DNA of 64,000 nucleotides from an uncultured Cytophagales bacterium (GCA_913057175.1 CAJXNP010000001.1:460304-524303); one strand, 5' to 3'; shown: positions 54,044 through 62,152, numbered from the stretch's first letter. The notes: generated by a model from the letters alone, not told the origin. Numbers and translations are program-made.

Positions 54044-55294
54044 ATGAGAATACTGATTACTTTTTTAGCCACCCTACTTTTTTACTCCTGCAGTAAAATG
54101 CCGGAATATAATCCTGAAAGAAATTTCGAAAATATTGAAAAGCAAATGATTGCTGAGTTTATCATGGTTGAAGATAGCCAGGTGATCAACCTTGATGAAG
54201 GTCACTATTTGTTCAGCAAAAGTTTGATTCTGGAAGGTAAAAATAATGTGACGATCAGGGGAAAAGGAATTGATAAGACAATTATTTCATTCAGAGGTCA
54301 GGCAGAGGGCGCAGAAGGTATTCGGATAGCAAATTGCGGAAATATTACTTTGGAGAATTTTACCGTAGAAGATGCAGCTGGTGATAACATCAAAGTCACG
54401 GATACTGATGGGATAACTCTTCGCAATATTAAGACCGCCTGGACAGGAACTGTCAAACAGGAGAATGGCGCCTATGGACTCTATCCTGTACTAAGCAAAA
54501 GAGTTTTGGTGGAAAACTGCGAAGTTTTAGGAGCCAGCGATGCAGGGATCTATGTAGGCCAATCAGAAGATGTCATTATCAGGAATAATAAAGTCTACTG
54601 GAACGTCGCAGGTATTGAAAGCGAGAATTCTGAAAATGTGGAAGTTTATGGCAATGAAGCTTATGAAAATACGGGGGGTATTCTCGTGTTTGACCTACCG
54701 GGATTGACCAGATATGGACAGAATATCAAGGTTCATGACAACATGATTTATGAAAATAATCTGGAAAATTTTGCGCCTAAAGGTAATATTGTGGGAATGG
54801 TTCCTCCGGGCACCGGTATGCTTATCCTGGCTACGAGAAATGTTGAGATTTACAATAATACCATAAAAGACAACCGCACTGTCGGTGCAGGAATTATCAG
54901 CTATCTACTGGTAGATGCCATGGGTCATCAAAGTCAGACTAACGATTCTTCACAAATTGCTCAAAGTGATTATCGAAAGGATGTGAACTATGATCCGTAT
55001 CCTGGCAATATCTATCTTCATGACAATGTTTTCGAAAATAAATATACACTTCCTACTCTCGACAATGACTTTGGGAAACTGTTTGTCTTAAAGTTTAAAA
55101 CCAAATTACCGGCAATTATCTGGGATGGAATCAAACATGAGAATTTCTACCTAGACGATGGGTCGATCAATCCTGAATTTAAGATTTGTGTTCAGGAAAA
55201 CGAATCGATCAGAACTGCAACTCTGGATGCTGAAAATGATTTTGAAGGACTGGAAGTAAATCCGGAAATATTCCATTGCAATGTTTCGATCTGA
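54044..55294 (+). CDS. Right-handed parallel beta-helix lipoprotein (SO2930-associated)
   Basis: The start chosen is the ATG at 54044 (MRILITFLATLLFYSC); a TTG 15 nt upstream opens the same frame. Lipobox LFYSC. The ~416-residue protein is a beta-helix of short turns (VTIRGKGIDKTIISFRG, NITLENFTVEDAAGDNIKV, VIIRNNKVYWN, VEVYGNEAYENTGGILVFDLPG), the pattern of the NosD/pectin-lyase-like fold. It is regularly found beside the SO2930 diheme cytochrome, whose gene starts 14 nt before this one ends. Its ligand is unknown; a surface or periplasmic location is inferred from the lipid signal. Confidence 0.88.
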   Translation: MRILITFLATLLFYSCSKMPEYNPERNFENIEKQMIAEFIMVEDSQVINLDEGHYLFSKSLILEGKNNVTIRGKGIDKTIISFRGQAEGAEGIRIANCGNITLENFTVEDAAGDNIKVTDTDGITLRNIKTAWTGTVKQENGAYGLYPVLSKRVLVENCEVLGASDAGIYVGQSEDVIIRNNKVYWNVAGIESENSENVEVYGNEAYENTGGILVFDLPGLTRYGQNIKVHDNMIYENNLENFAPKGNIVGMVPPGTGMLILATRNVEIYNNTIKDNRTVGAGIISYLLVDAMGHQSQTNDSSQIAQSDYRKDVNYDPYPGNIYLHDNVFENKYTLPTLDNDFGKLFVLKFKTKLPAIIWDGIKHENFYLDDGSINPEFKICVQENESIRTATLDAENDFEGLEVNPEIFHCNVSI

Positions 55295-56375
55295 CAAAAG
55301 CTTATTGTTGTTGATCATTCTCATCTTCACTTTTTCCTGTCAAAAGAAAAGGTCTGAAGAAAACACTATCCTTCCCCAGGAAGTGCCAATTGCTACCATT
55401 GGCGAAAATCCCATTTATGCCAAAATTGGACTTACAAAATTGTCTGAATATGGATTTTTTGAAGGAAATCTGGCCGAATTAAACCCCACTGAAAATGTCA
55501 TTCCTTATGAGCTGAACAGTCCGCTTTTTTCAGACTATGCAAAAAAGCAAAGATTCATTCAATTGCCGGTTGACTCAAAGATTGAATTAGTTTACGATGA
55601 AGTTGTTCAATTTCCTGTTGGCACCATATTGATCAAAAACTTTTACTATGATGATGATCAGCTTAAAGCCGGAAATGGGCGAATCATTGAAACGCGGTTG
55701 CTCATCCGGGAAGAAAAGGAATGGAAAGCGCTGCCTTACATCTGGAATGAAGAACAAACCGAGGCTTACCTTGAGATTGCCGGTTTTACAACTGCTATCG
55801 CACTAAATAACCTGGAAAACATGATCCAGTATAGTGTGCCCACCATGTTGGAATGCAAAAGCTGTCATGAAAAAAACGGCAAGATAGAACCCATCGGCCC
55901 AACCCTCATTCAATTGAATCGCGATAACCTGTATGATGGAAAAGAAATGAACCAGTTGGCTTTTCTTCACTCCAAGGATTGGATGGGAAAAGTTCCAGAC
56001 AGTCTAATAGTGAATAAATTTCCGGATTATGATGATCCCGAATCCGGAACACTGGATGAGAGGGCACGGGCTTACCTGGATGTAAACTGTGCGCATTGCC
56101 ACCGCCCTGAAGGGCCTGCAAAAAATTCGGGGCTAAATCTTCGCTACAACAACGAAGACCTCTTTTCCCTTGGCGTTCACAAAGCTCCTGTTGCAGCTGG
56201 AAAAGGATCAGGAGGATTATCCTATGACATTGTGCCTGGAAAACCTGAGGAATCCATTTTATTTTACAGGATGGGATCAATAGACCCGGCTATCATGATG
56301 CCCGAGATCGGTAAGAAAACCACACACCAGGAAGGCATAGATCTAATTAAGGAATGGATTGTCTCATTGGAATAA
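55281..56375 (+). CDS. SO2930-family diheme c-type cytochrome, lipoprotein
   Basis: A 364-residue lipoprotein (lipobox TFSC, Cys20) with two heme-binding motifs: CKSCH (in MLECKSCHEKNG) and CAHCH (in DVNCAHCHRPEG). The N-terminal part (LSEYGFFEGNLAELNPTENVIPYELNSPLFSDYAKKQRFIQLP) is diagnostic for the SO2930 family. SPGKPEES-like VPGKPEESILFYRMGS precedes the end. It should carry electrons in the periplasm with the beta-helix partner, with which it is coupled by a 14-nt overlap. The natural reaction of the pair is unknown. Confidence 0.92.
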   Translation: MFRSDKSLLLLIILIFTFSCQKKRSEENTILPQEVPIATIGENPIYAKIGLTKLSEYGFFEGNLAELNPTENVIPYELNSPLFSDYAKKQRFIQLPVDSKIELVYDEVVQFPVGTILIKNFYYDDDQLKAGNGRIIETRLLIREEKEWKALPYIWNEEQTEAYLEIAGFTTAIALNNLENMIQYSVPTMLECKSCHEKNGKIEPIGPTLIQLNRDNLYDGKEMNQLAFLHSKDWMGKVPDSLIVNKFPDYDDPESGTLDERARAYLDVNCAHCHRPEGPAKNSGLNLRYNNEDLFSLGVHKAPVAAGKGSGGLSYDIVPGKPEESILFYRMGSIDPAIMMPEIGKKTTHQEGIDLIKEWIVSLE

Positions 56376-56503
56376 TTACTGATTACTGGTTCCCAGTTGT
56401 TCAAAATCAAATCTTTTTTGGAATTGTTAGGTTCAAACCCTAGCTTAGGAAGGGCAATTAATTGACCCATTCTGTTTTTTATTGATGTAAAATATTGACT
56501 GGT

Positions 56504-56968
56504 ATGAAGAATGTCGCCTTGCTTTTTTTTATTATTCTTTTTAGCGCTTTAAGATCTTATTCACAGGGAACAAAAAGTGAATTCGAGATCATCAGGTCCA
56601 TCTTTGAAACCGAGAAAAAAGGTTATTTCGAAAAGCACATGGCACTTTCACCCGATGAAGAAACAATTTTCTGGCCTATTTTTGAAGATTATGAAATTGA
56701 CAAGTCAAAATATGCGCGAAAACGCATGGAAGCTCTTCGTTTTTTCGTTGAAAATTATCAGACTATGACTTCCGGCCAGGCAAAAGATTATATCAATGAT
56801 ATCTTTTCATTCCAGAAAAGAGACCTCAAGCTAAAGAAGAAATATTATCGATTGATGAGCAACAACCTTTCGCACCAAATTGCAGTAAGATTCATAGAAA
56901 TTGATGAGTATGTCAACACTTCTATCAAGCTCAGAATTTTAGAATCACTTCCATACATCAAAGAATAA
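56504..56968 (+). CDS. Exported helical protein of unknown function
   Basis: The start chosen is ATG at 56504 (MKNVALLFFIILFSALRSYSQ, a signal peptide); TTG at 56495 would add three residues. The mature ~130 residues are helical and charged (FEKHMALSPDEETIFWPIFEDYEIDKSKYARKRMEAL), similar in style to periplasmic Spy/CpxP-like or sigma-factor-sensor proteins of Bacteroidota that have an LTPEE-like helix start. Assignment to a family is uncertain. It lies 12 nt before the diacylglycerol-kinase-like gene and is probably co-transcribed with it. Confidence 0.72.
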   Translation: MKNVALLFFIILFSALRSYSQGTKSEFEIIRSIFETEKKGYFEKHMALSPDEETIFWPIFEDYEIDKSKYARKRMEALRFFVENYQTMTSGQAKDYINDIFSFQKRDLKLKKKYYRLMSNNLSHQIAVRFIEIDEYVNTSIKLRILESLPYIKE

Positions 56969-56980
56969 AGAACGACAGAA

Positions 56981-57883
56981 ATGAAAGTTTTAACAGTGAT
57001 TAATCCCATTTCCGGGACGAAGGAAAAAACAGGATTTCTGGAATTGCTTGACAAAACTTTCGACAAATATGGTATTGATCAACAGAGACTTGAAACTACA
57101 AGCGATAGTGAGGCAGATAGTAAAAATTTAAAAAAAATCATTCAGGATTTTTCACCAGAACGATTATTAACCATTGGAGGAGATGGAACGGTTTTATTTA
57201 CCGCCATTCATTTGATCAAAAAAAAGATCCCGTTTGGCATAATCCCTTTCGGATCTGCCAATGGCATGGCTGTCGAACTTAAAATCCCCCAGGATCCAAA
57301 ACTGGCATTGGATGATTTTCTAAAGTCCCGCTGCATTGCCAAAATGGACCTGATCAAAGTGAATGAAAAATACTACTGTCTGCATATTGGCGATATCGGC
57401 CTTAATGCTAAAATAGTAGAAGGTTTTTCCAAAGATCAGAATCGTGGATTTTTTACATATGTCAAACATTTCTTTAGTGAAGTCCAGACAGCTGAACTCA
57501 TTGATTTTGAAATTAACGCAGATGGAAAAAATCACAATCATACAGGGTACATCCTCGCCATAGCCAATGCCAGAAAATTCGGCACAGGAGCGGTTCTTAA
57601 TAAAAAGGGAAATCCTTTCGACGGAAAGTTTGAATTAGTCATCGGACTTAGAAAAGATATCGAATCCTTCCTCTACATGGGGATGACAAAATTTACCGAG
57701 GAAGTAGACATGCAGGACATCGTAGAAATCATTCAATGCAAAAAAGCTACCATCAAATTAAAAAAACCTCATCTGTTGCAGTTGGATGGAGAAGTAATTG
57801 AAAAAACCGACGAGGTAAAAGCAGAAATTATCCCCGGAGCAGTCCAGGTTATAACTCAAAAGGATAATACTTTTTTGAAGTAG
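56981..57883 (+). CDS. Diacylglycerol/lipid kinase (YegS/DagK-type)
   Basis: A 300-residue cytoplasmic lipid kinase of the NAD-kinase-like fold. The ATP site is TIGGDGTVLFTA (~64-75), preceded by NPISG (~9-13) and followed by PFGIIPFGSANGMAVEL, the lipid/nucleotide loop. GDIGLNAKIVEGFS and the C-terminal LLQLDGEVIEKTDEV match the family. It phosphorylates a diacylglycerol or related lipid, with a role in phospholipid turnover. Confidence 0.9.
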   Translation: MKVLTVINPISGTKEKTGFLELLDKTFDKYGIDQQRLETTSDSEADSKNLKKIIQDFSPERLLTIGGDGTVLFTAIHLIKKKIPFGIIPFGSANGMAVELKIPQDPKLALDDFLKSRCIAKMDLIKVNEKYYCLHIGDIGLNAKIVEGFSKDQNRGFFTYVKHFFSEVQTAELIDFEINADGKNHNHTGYILAIANARKFGTGAVLNKKGNPFDGKFELVIGLRKDIESFLYMGMTKFTEEVDMQDIVEIIQCKKATIKLKKPHLLQLDGEVIEKTDEVKAEIIPGAVQVITQKDNTFLK

Positions 57884-57939
57884 AACAGGTTGATTTAATC
57901 ATTTTCATTTACTTTGATAAAGGTGCTTATTAAACACAT

Positions 57940-57963
57940 AGGTCAGACGACAGTCAGACCGGA
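57940..57963. repeat. Inverted repeat left of the RAYT-type transposase
   Basis: Contains AGGTCAGACGACAGTC followed by AGACCGGA. Its reverse complement recurs, with two changes, at 58779-58797 on the other side of the transposase gene, so the pair brackets the gene like REP elements around their cognate transposase. Confidence 0.7.
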
Positions 57964-58069
57964 TCCCGACCTGATAAGAAACTATATCTGGGTCGCAAAT
58001 TATTGCATTTTTGTCCCCTGAAATGTTCATATATGCAAACTTACCAGCTTCACCTACCAAAATGTTCGA

Positions 58070-58678
58070 TCAACCCGTAAATATTTCTTTAACTTTTGCA
58101 TGACTAATAATTTGATAAGATTCTTCATAAAATTTTTTTCTGTTTACCCCTACTAAATCAAAGGCCAGGCTTTTTGTTACCAATGTTCCATTTCGCGTAC
58201 CAAAATAATCTCTGAAAGAGCTAAATTCCCAATTTTCCATTTTATCGGTTAAACCTGCAGCTAATGGGTTTTGATGAATATAATTAAAACAGATTAATGG
58301 ATAATTGTTTGTCCGATTGACTCCACAATTTACCTCTAGGTTTTTAGCTTGCGTTTTTTGACGAAATAGAGAGCCTGATCTCCCATATTTTTTATTGAAT
58401 TCATTGGAATAACCACTGCATAATAGTCTAAATCCATTGCCTAATTGAGTACTTTTTACCCTCCCAAGTTTTACAATAGATACGGATTTATCAGTAGTAT
58501 TTATCAAAAAATGAAAGTGGTTAGGCATAAGACAATAACTTACAACTTGACAAGAATGAAGTAACTTCTCACGGAATTTTTTAAGGAAGAGAATATAGTC
58601 GCAGTGTTCCCTAAAAATCAATTCCTTATTATTGCCCTGATTATAGATGTGATATAATTGGTTGGCTATAATTTTCAT
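58070..58678 (-). CDS. REP-associated tyrosine transposase (RAYT, Y1/HUH family)
   Basis: A 202-residue intact protein. The HUH metal site is in YCLMPNHFHFLI with His54-Phe-His56. Downstream are YSNEFNKKYGRSGSLFRQKTQAKN and CFNYIHQNPLAAGLTDKMENWEFSSF, the usual RAYT order. RAYTs are single-copy, non-autonomous relatives of IS200 that process single-stranded REP hairpins. The gene lies between inverted GGTCAGACGA repeats. It has a cleaner reading frame than the IS200-like gene at 8.5 kb and belongs to a different subgroup. Activity is not shown. Confidence 0.9.
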   Translation of the reverse strand: MKIIANQLYHIYNQGNNKELIFREHCDYILFLKKFREKLLHSCQVVSYCLMPNHFHFLINTTDKSVSIVKLGRVKSTQLGNGFRLLCSGYSNEFNKKYGRSGSLFRQKTQAKNLEVNCGVNRTNNYPLICFNYIHQNPLAAGLTDKMENWEFSSFRDYFGTRNGTLVTKSLAFDLVGVNRKKFYEESYQIISHAKVKEIFTG

Positions 58679-58778
58679 TCACTAATATCATTTAGAGATT
58701 ACGCAATTGTTTTATTACCGTAAGTTAAAGGTTGGATGGTATTCGGACTGACTTTCGTATTTTCGATAAAATACTCGG

Positions 58779-58797
58779 TCCGACTATCGTCTGACCT
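58779..58797. repeat. Inverted repeat right of the RAYT-type transposase
   Basis: TCCGACTATCGTCTGACCT, the reverse complement of the left element apart from two positions. A second, partly complementary segment (ATTCGGACTGAC at 58741) lies just before it and could pair with it to form a hairpin of ~50 nt. Confidence 0.68.
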
Positions 58798-58830
58798 AGT
58801 CTTCTCTCAAAAATTCATCCTTATTAAAAC

Positions 58831-58863
58831 AAAAAAAGGTGCCATTTTAGACACCTTTTTTTG
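58831..58863 (-). terminator. Terminator of the ssb gene
   Basis: A 10-bp stem AAAAAAGGTG/CACCTTTTTT with a 10-nt loop lies 15 nt after the ssb stop on the minus strand and ends in a T-run. Confidence 0.85.
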
Positions 58864-58877
58864 AGTTTAATCATTTT

Positions 58878-59207
58878 CTAACTCAACATCAGAAGGTCAT
58901 TAACTATAATTTCAGTGATGTACTTTTTTTGACCATCCGCATCTTCGTACGAGCGATAGTTCAGGCGGCCTTCTACAGCTATTTCCTTTCCTTTTTTAAG
59001 ATATTTCTCAGCAACCTCCGCAAGGCCTTCCCAGGCAATGAGGTTGTGCCACTGCGTATCTTCCACTTTTTCACCTTTACTGTTTTTGTACGATCCATTC
59101 GTTGCCAGTGTGAGTTTGGCAAACTTTTTACCGGACTCCAGTTTTTTGATTTCAGGGTTTACTCCAAGATTTCCAATTAGTGTTACTCTGTTCCTAAGAT
59201 TTTTCAT
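58878..59207 (-). CDS. ssb: Single-stranded DNA-binding protein, short form
   Basis: A 109-residue OB-fold protein: MKNLRNRVTLIGNLGVNPEIKKLESGKKFAKLTLAT, the QWHNLIAWEGLAEVAEKYLKKGKEIAVEGRL core and TEIIVNDLLML at the end. It protects single-stranded DNA during replication and repair. It stops right after the OB fold, so it lacks the flexible tail and the acidic DDDIPF-like tip of the main chromosomal SSB that contacts replication partners. Such tailless SSBs are frequent on plasmids, phages and conjugative elements, in keeping with the accessory context. It is divergent from the DUF3102 gene. Confidence 0.92.
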   Translation of the reverse strand: MKNLRNRVTLIGNLGVNPEIKKLESGKKFAKLTLATNGSYKNSKGEKVEDTQWHNLIAWEGLAEVAEKYLKKGKEIAVEGRLNYRSYEDADGQKKYITEIIVNDLLMLS

Positions 59208-59276
59208 GATTTTAAAATTTTGTTAAATGAATAAATAATTGATGGGAACAAAGTTGCGAGATGACAGACGCACCAC

Positions 59277-59339
59277 TTGTAAAACATACGCTTACATACG
59301 TAACAACACGTATATTAAGTTTATCTAGCTGTTTTACAA
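59277..59339. promoter_or_regulatory. Nested inverted repeats between ssb and the DUF3102 gene
   Basis: Outer arms TTGTAAAAC (59277-59285) and GTTTTACAA (59331-59339) enclose the inner inverted repeat ATACGT-AACAAC-ACGTAT (59296-59313), with an additional ACATACG direct repeat (59284 and 59294). The set lies midway in the 226-nt divergent gap, so it may be a shared operator or a site for DNA processing. Confidence 0.5.
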
Positions 59340-59433
59340 TTAGTTAATAAAATATACTACTTCTGTGAATATGCGTTGACGCTGTTTTTTGTGCTTTGTA
59401 CCTGCGATATTTGTATTGACTAACAAAAGAACA

Positions 59434-60279
59434 ATGAATACAGATTTCAAAAGGTTTAGTAAAAGGATTGGGAGTAATGGTTGGGCGTCACGGTTATATT
59501 CCCTGCACAACGAGAGGGTAGAGACACGATGGATGGATAGCTTGTACGAAGAGGCTGACACATTGGAGGAATTAACCATCTATGAGCTAAACAACAAAGA
59601 ACCTGACAGAGCACTTGTACACCTAGCCAATGAGATTCACGTACGGGTCAAGATCACACAAAAGGAAATATTTAAAATTGGTGGTTTGTTGACGCAGGCT
59701 AAGAAGATTTGCCAGCAGCAGAAACAAAATTTCAAAAAGTGGATTGACAAGAACTTTGACTTCAGCTATGAGACTGCCAACAACTTCATGAACGTGTACC
59801 GGTTTTGTTTTGCGCACAAGGAATTGGCGTTGAAACTACCTGCTTCAATATTGTACAAAATCAGCACACCAAGTTTTCCTGACGAGTTACGAGAATACTT
59901 ATTTGTGAAGGGCAATTTGACAAAACTTACAAATGGTAAATATAAAGACATGGTCACGAAGTATGAGCAGGGAGGGTTAGAGGCAATTGATGAGGACGTG
60001 GAGCGGGTTTATGAGAAAATGTGTTTCAATAAACAGACCTATTACATGTTTGATTATTTCATTAGTGCCATCCGGGAGTTAGAAGCATTGCGGGAAAAAA
60101 TTGAAAAGAAAAGGGGTCTACCTGATATAAATGAACAGACACAAAGCTATGAGCCAGAAGCGGCCGAAATAGTAAAACTATTGTTTAAAAATCTTGAAGA
60201 AACTATTTCAAAAATGAATTCAGCGATGAATGAAGCGCAGAAAATACTTAACACGTTCAATAAGAGAGTACAAGTGTAA
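59434..60279 (+). CDS. DUF3102-like helical protein
   Basis: The start chosen is ATG at 59434 (MNTDFKRFSKRIG), 281 residues; the frame extends 15 codons upstream without a good start context. The middle (~70-135) carries the DUF3102 pattern: ITQKEIFKIGGLLTQAKKICQQQKQNFKKWIDKNFDFSYETANNFMNVY. The C-terminal half is helical and Lys/Glu-rich (EALREKIEKKRG, LFKNLEETISKMNSAMNEAQKIL). DUF3102 proteins are found on plasmids and phages and may act in DNA handling or regulation. It is divergent from the short ssb. Confidence 0.8.
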   Translation: MNTDFKRFSKRIGSNGWASRLYSLHNERVETRWMDSLYEEADTLEELTIYELNNKEPDRALVHLANEIHVRVKITQKEIFKIGGLLTQAKKICQQQKQNFKKWIDKNFDFSYETANNFMNVYRFCFAHKELALKLPASILYKISTPSFPDELREYLFVKGNLTKLTNGKYKDMVTKYEQGGLEAIDEDVERVYEKMCFNKQTYYMFDYFISAIRELEALREKIEKKRGLPDINEQTQSYEPEAAEIVKLLFKNLEETISKMNSAMNEAQKILNTFNKRVQV

Positions 60280-60321
60280 CTTTTACATAAATGGAAATTT
60301 TGCACTTATACACAGAATCCG

Positions 60322-60391
60322 CCCCTCTCACAGCCTTGCACCTCGTAGCTAATGCAAACGTAAAGCGCAGGGAGATCGTTTGGGAGAGGGG
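60322..60391. other. Foldable 70-nt element of unknown nature
   Basis: Outer stem CCCCTCTC (60322-60329) with GAGAGGGG (60384-60391), and an inner stem TTGCA/TGCAA (60336-60340 and 60353-60357). GC-rich compared with its surroundings. It may be a terminator-like hairpin of the upstream gene or a small structured RNA; no known family was recognised. Confidence 0.4.
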
Positions 60392-60464
60392 ATGATTTAG
60401 GGTGAGAACTGTAGTTTGAAAGAATAATGTTTTTTTTAAATTTATAATAAGTAATAATAACGGA

Positions 60465-61214
60465 ATGCAAACTGAAAATAAATTTCAAGCTAGAAATAAA
60501 TTTGTAATAAAAGATTTCATCGAAAAATCACAATTCGATTCATCTTTATTTGAGTATAAATCACAAAGACAACAGTTTACAATTTATGTAAAGAATACTG
60601 AGTTAAGATTTGCTATCATTCAGTCAGGAAATAGTTTTAGTTCATTTGAAGTCCACCAAACTAAATATTCACCTGGATATCCTTTAAAGGGTCCTATTCC
60701 ACCAAATAGAAATTTTACTCTTGATCAAGTTTTACAACAGTTACAATCATGGCTAAATACTTGCGTGAGACCTTATTTAGAAGAATTAAGACTTACTGAA
60801 GAATGGAATGAATTCGAAAATTTTGGGAGTTGGGGTAAAAATAACGAACCACGAACAATTGATACTTCTCCATTAACTAGTCAAGAAATTGAACATATTG
60901 ACAGAGCAGCCGAGGAAATTAAGCAAAGAATTATTAATGAGCTTATTCCAAAGATTGATAATAATTTTAGACCATTAGAAGAAAAAATTGATTTTGTAAA
61001 TCAGAGTTTAGAATATTTAAAGCAAGCATCTATAAGGCAGAATAAATTTGATTTTACAGGAACAGCTCTACATGTTGTTATATCAATTGGAATAAATTGT
61101 GGTGTAGATACAGATACAGGAAAGTTGTTGTTGGAAATATTCAAGGAAGCTTTTGATAAACTTCCTTTATTATTAGATGTCGTCACGGATCTACTTCCCA
61201 TAATAATAGGCTGA
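60465..61214 (+). CDS. Orphan AT-rich hypothetical protein
   Basis: A 249-residue protein with no recognised family. The N-terminal half is mixed alpha/beta (FVIKDFIEKSQFDSSLFEYKSQ, TELRFAIIQSGNSFSSFEVHQ), followed by a long helical region (~130-195) and a hydrophobic C-terminus (GTALHVVISIGINCGVDT and LPLLLDVVTDLLPIIIG) that could form one or two membrane helices. The coding sequence is markedly AT-rich compared with the chromosomal genes. Small proteins of this form in accessory regions are often defence or phage-related, but there is no motif that proves it. Confidence 0.5.
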   Translation: MQTENKFQARNKFVIKDFIEKSQFDSSLFEYKSQRQQFTIYVKNTELRFAIIQSGNSFSSFEVHQTKYSPGYPLKGPIPPNRNFTLDQVLQQLQSWLNTCVRPYLEELRLTEEWNEFENFGSWGKNNEPRTIDTSPLTSQEIEHIDRAAEEIKQRIINELIPKIDNNFRPLEEKIDFVNQSLEYLKQASIRQNKFDFTGTALHVVISIGINCGVDTDTGKLLLEIFKEAFDKLPLLLDVVTDLLPIIIG

Positions 61215-61234
61215 TTTTATTTTTTGATAACAAA

Positions 61235-61260
61235 AGCCCCTGCAACTTAATGCAAGGGCT
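61235..61260 (-). terminator. Hairpin downstream of the H1-like gene
   Basis: Stem AGCCCCTGC/GCAAGGGCT with one mismatch around an 8-nt loop. Read on the minus strand it lies ~60 nt beyond the H1-like stop and is followed by TTTTG, a weak T-run. Confidence 0.45.
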
Positions 61261-61317
61261 CGACCTATCCATCCCACTCCTTTGTCCTGTTGTGTGCGGG
61301 TGGGCTATTTAGAAGTG

Positions 61318-61647
61318 TTACTTTTTAACAATGACATATTTGCCACTTTCGAGCCGTATTATTTGGACGTCTCTTTGCTTCGACATTTTGCCAGGCACTT
61401 GAACGCCAATAGTAGCTTTCATTGATTCCGGTTTCCGGTCTGGAAATAGCTTAGTCAGTTTATCCAAAATCTCGTCTTTGCTGATCCCAGTTTTAGGGGC
61501 TTTCTGTAGGGCTTGGAAAATTTCCCACTTGACACCTTTTGAGGCTCGGCCTCTTGGTTCAGCTTTTTTCTTTTGAGCAGGAGCCTTTTTAGTAGTTGAT
61601 TTTTTAGCCGTTGCCTTTTTCGATACTGTTTTTTCTGTAGTCGTCAT
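61318..61647 (-). CDS. Histone-H1-like protein: Lys/Ala-rich tail plus winged-helix-like domain
   Basis: A 109-residue protein in two parts. Residues 1-~35 are a basic tail rich in Lys, Ala, Thr and Pro (KKATAKKSTTKKAPAQKKKA), the composition of histone H1 and of bacterial Hc1-like proteins. Residues ~38-109 look like a small helical domain of winged-helix type (KWEIFQALQKAPKTGISKDEILDKLTKLFPDRK, then VQIIRLESGKYVIVKK as a wing). The net charge is strongly positive, so DNA compaction or binding is likely. It lies opposite to the neighbouring module genes. Family not certain. Confidence 0.6.
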   Translation of the reverse strand: MTTTEKTVSKKATAKKSTTKKAPAQKKKAEPRGRASKGVKWEIFQALQKAPKTGISKDEILDKLTKLFPDRKPESMKATIGVQVPGKMSKQRDVQIIRLESGKYVIVKK

Positions 61648-61859
61648 AACTGTTATTTTTTAGTTTGAAATTGTATTATGCTCACAATGTATTGGACTTT
61701 TCTAAGTCAACCAAATAATTTAAAATATTTAGAACAAATATCAACTTGGTAGAATCCTAACTCTTAGTACAATACTTTAAAGATATTACAATAGTGTAGC
61801 TATTTAATTATGTATTTACGGATATATAGAGGGTATTTTTAAAAATTCTGTAAATATTC

Positions 61860-61890
61860 TTGATCGTGCAAAAAGGACACCGTAGCATTG
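61860..61890 (+). promoter_or_regulatory. Candidate promoter of the XRE-led module
   Basis: TTG (61860-61862) is followed 20 nt later by TAGCATTG (61883-61890), one mismatch from the TAnnTTTG -7 box, with the spacing expected for the Bacteroidota primary sigma factor. It would give a leader of ~24 nt before the XRE start. Confidence 0.4.
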
Positions 61891-61920
61891 TTCCGTAAAT
61901 AACTTAATAATATCAAAATT

Positions 61921-62148
61921 ATGTCAAAATTAAAGTTGAAATATGATCGATTAACAATACGCCAGACTAGGCTGCTATTAGGTTTGAACCAAGCTCAATT
62001 TGCTGAGAAAATAGGTGTCAGCCAAACAATGGTGTCACAGTGGGAAAAGGGCAGAGCGAAACCTTATCCAACAAATCAAAAGAAGGTTCAAAAACTGGTT
62101 ACTAAGGTTTCGCCAGACGCAAAGATCGATTTCGACAATTGGATTTGA
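61921..62148 (+). CDS. XRE-family helix-turn-helix regulator
   Basis: A 75-residue DNA-binding protein with one HTH_3 domain: TIRQTRLLLGLNQAQFAEKIGVSQTMVSQWEKGRAKPYPTNQKKVQKLV (~17-65). It is typical of repressors heading small phage, plasmid or toxin-antitoxin units. It is first in a run of five closely spaced genes on the plus strand and probably controls their promoter. Confidence 0.88.
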   Translation: MSKLKLKYDRLTIRQTRLLLGLNQAQFAEKIGVSQTMVSQWEKGRAKPYPTNQKKVQKLVTKVSPDAKIDFDNWI

Positions 62149-62152
62149 ATAT

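Noticed and set aside
56425..56460. tRNA-like GGTTCAAACCC word
   Set aside because: No acceptor or anticodon arms can be formed around it; it is only a T-loop-like string.
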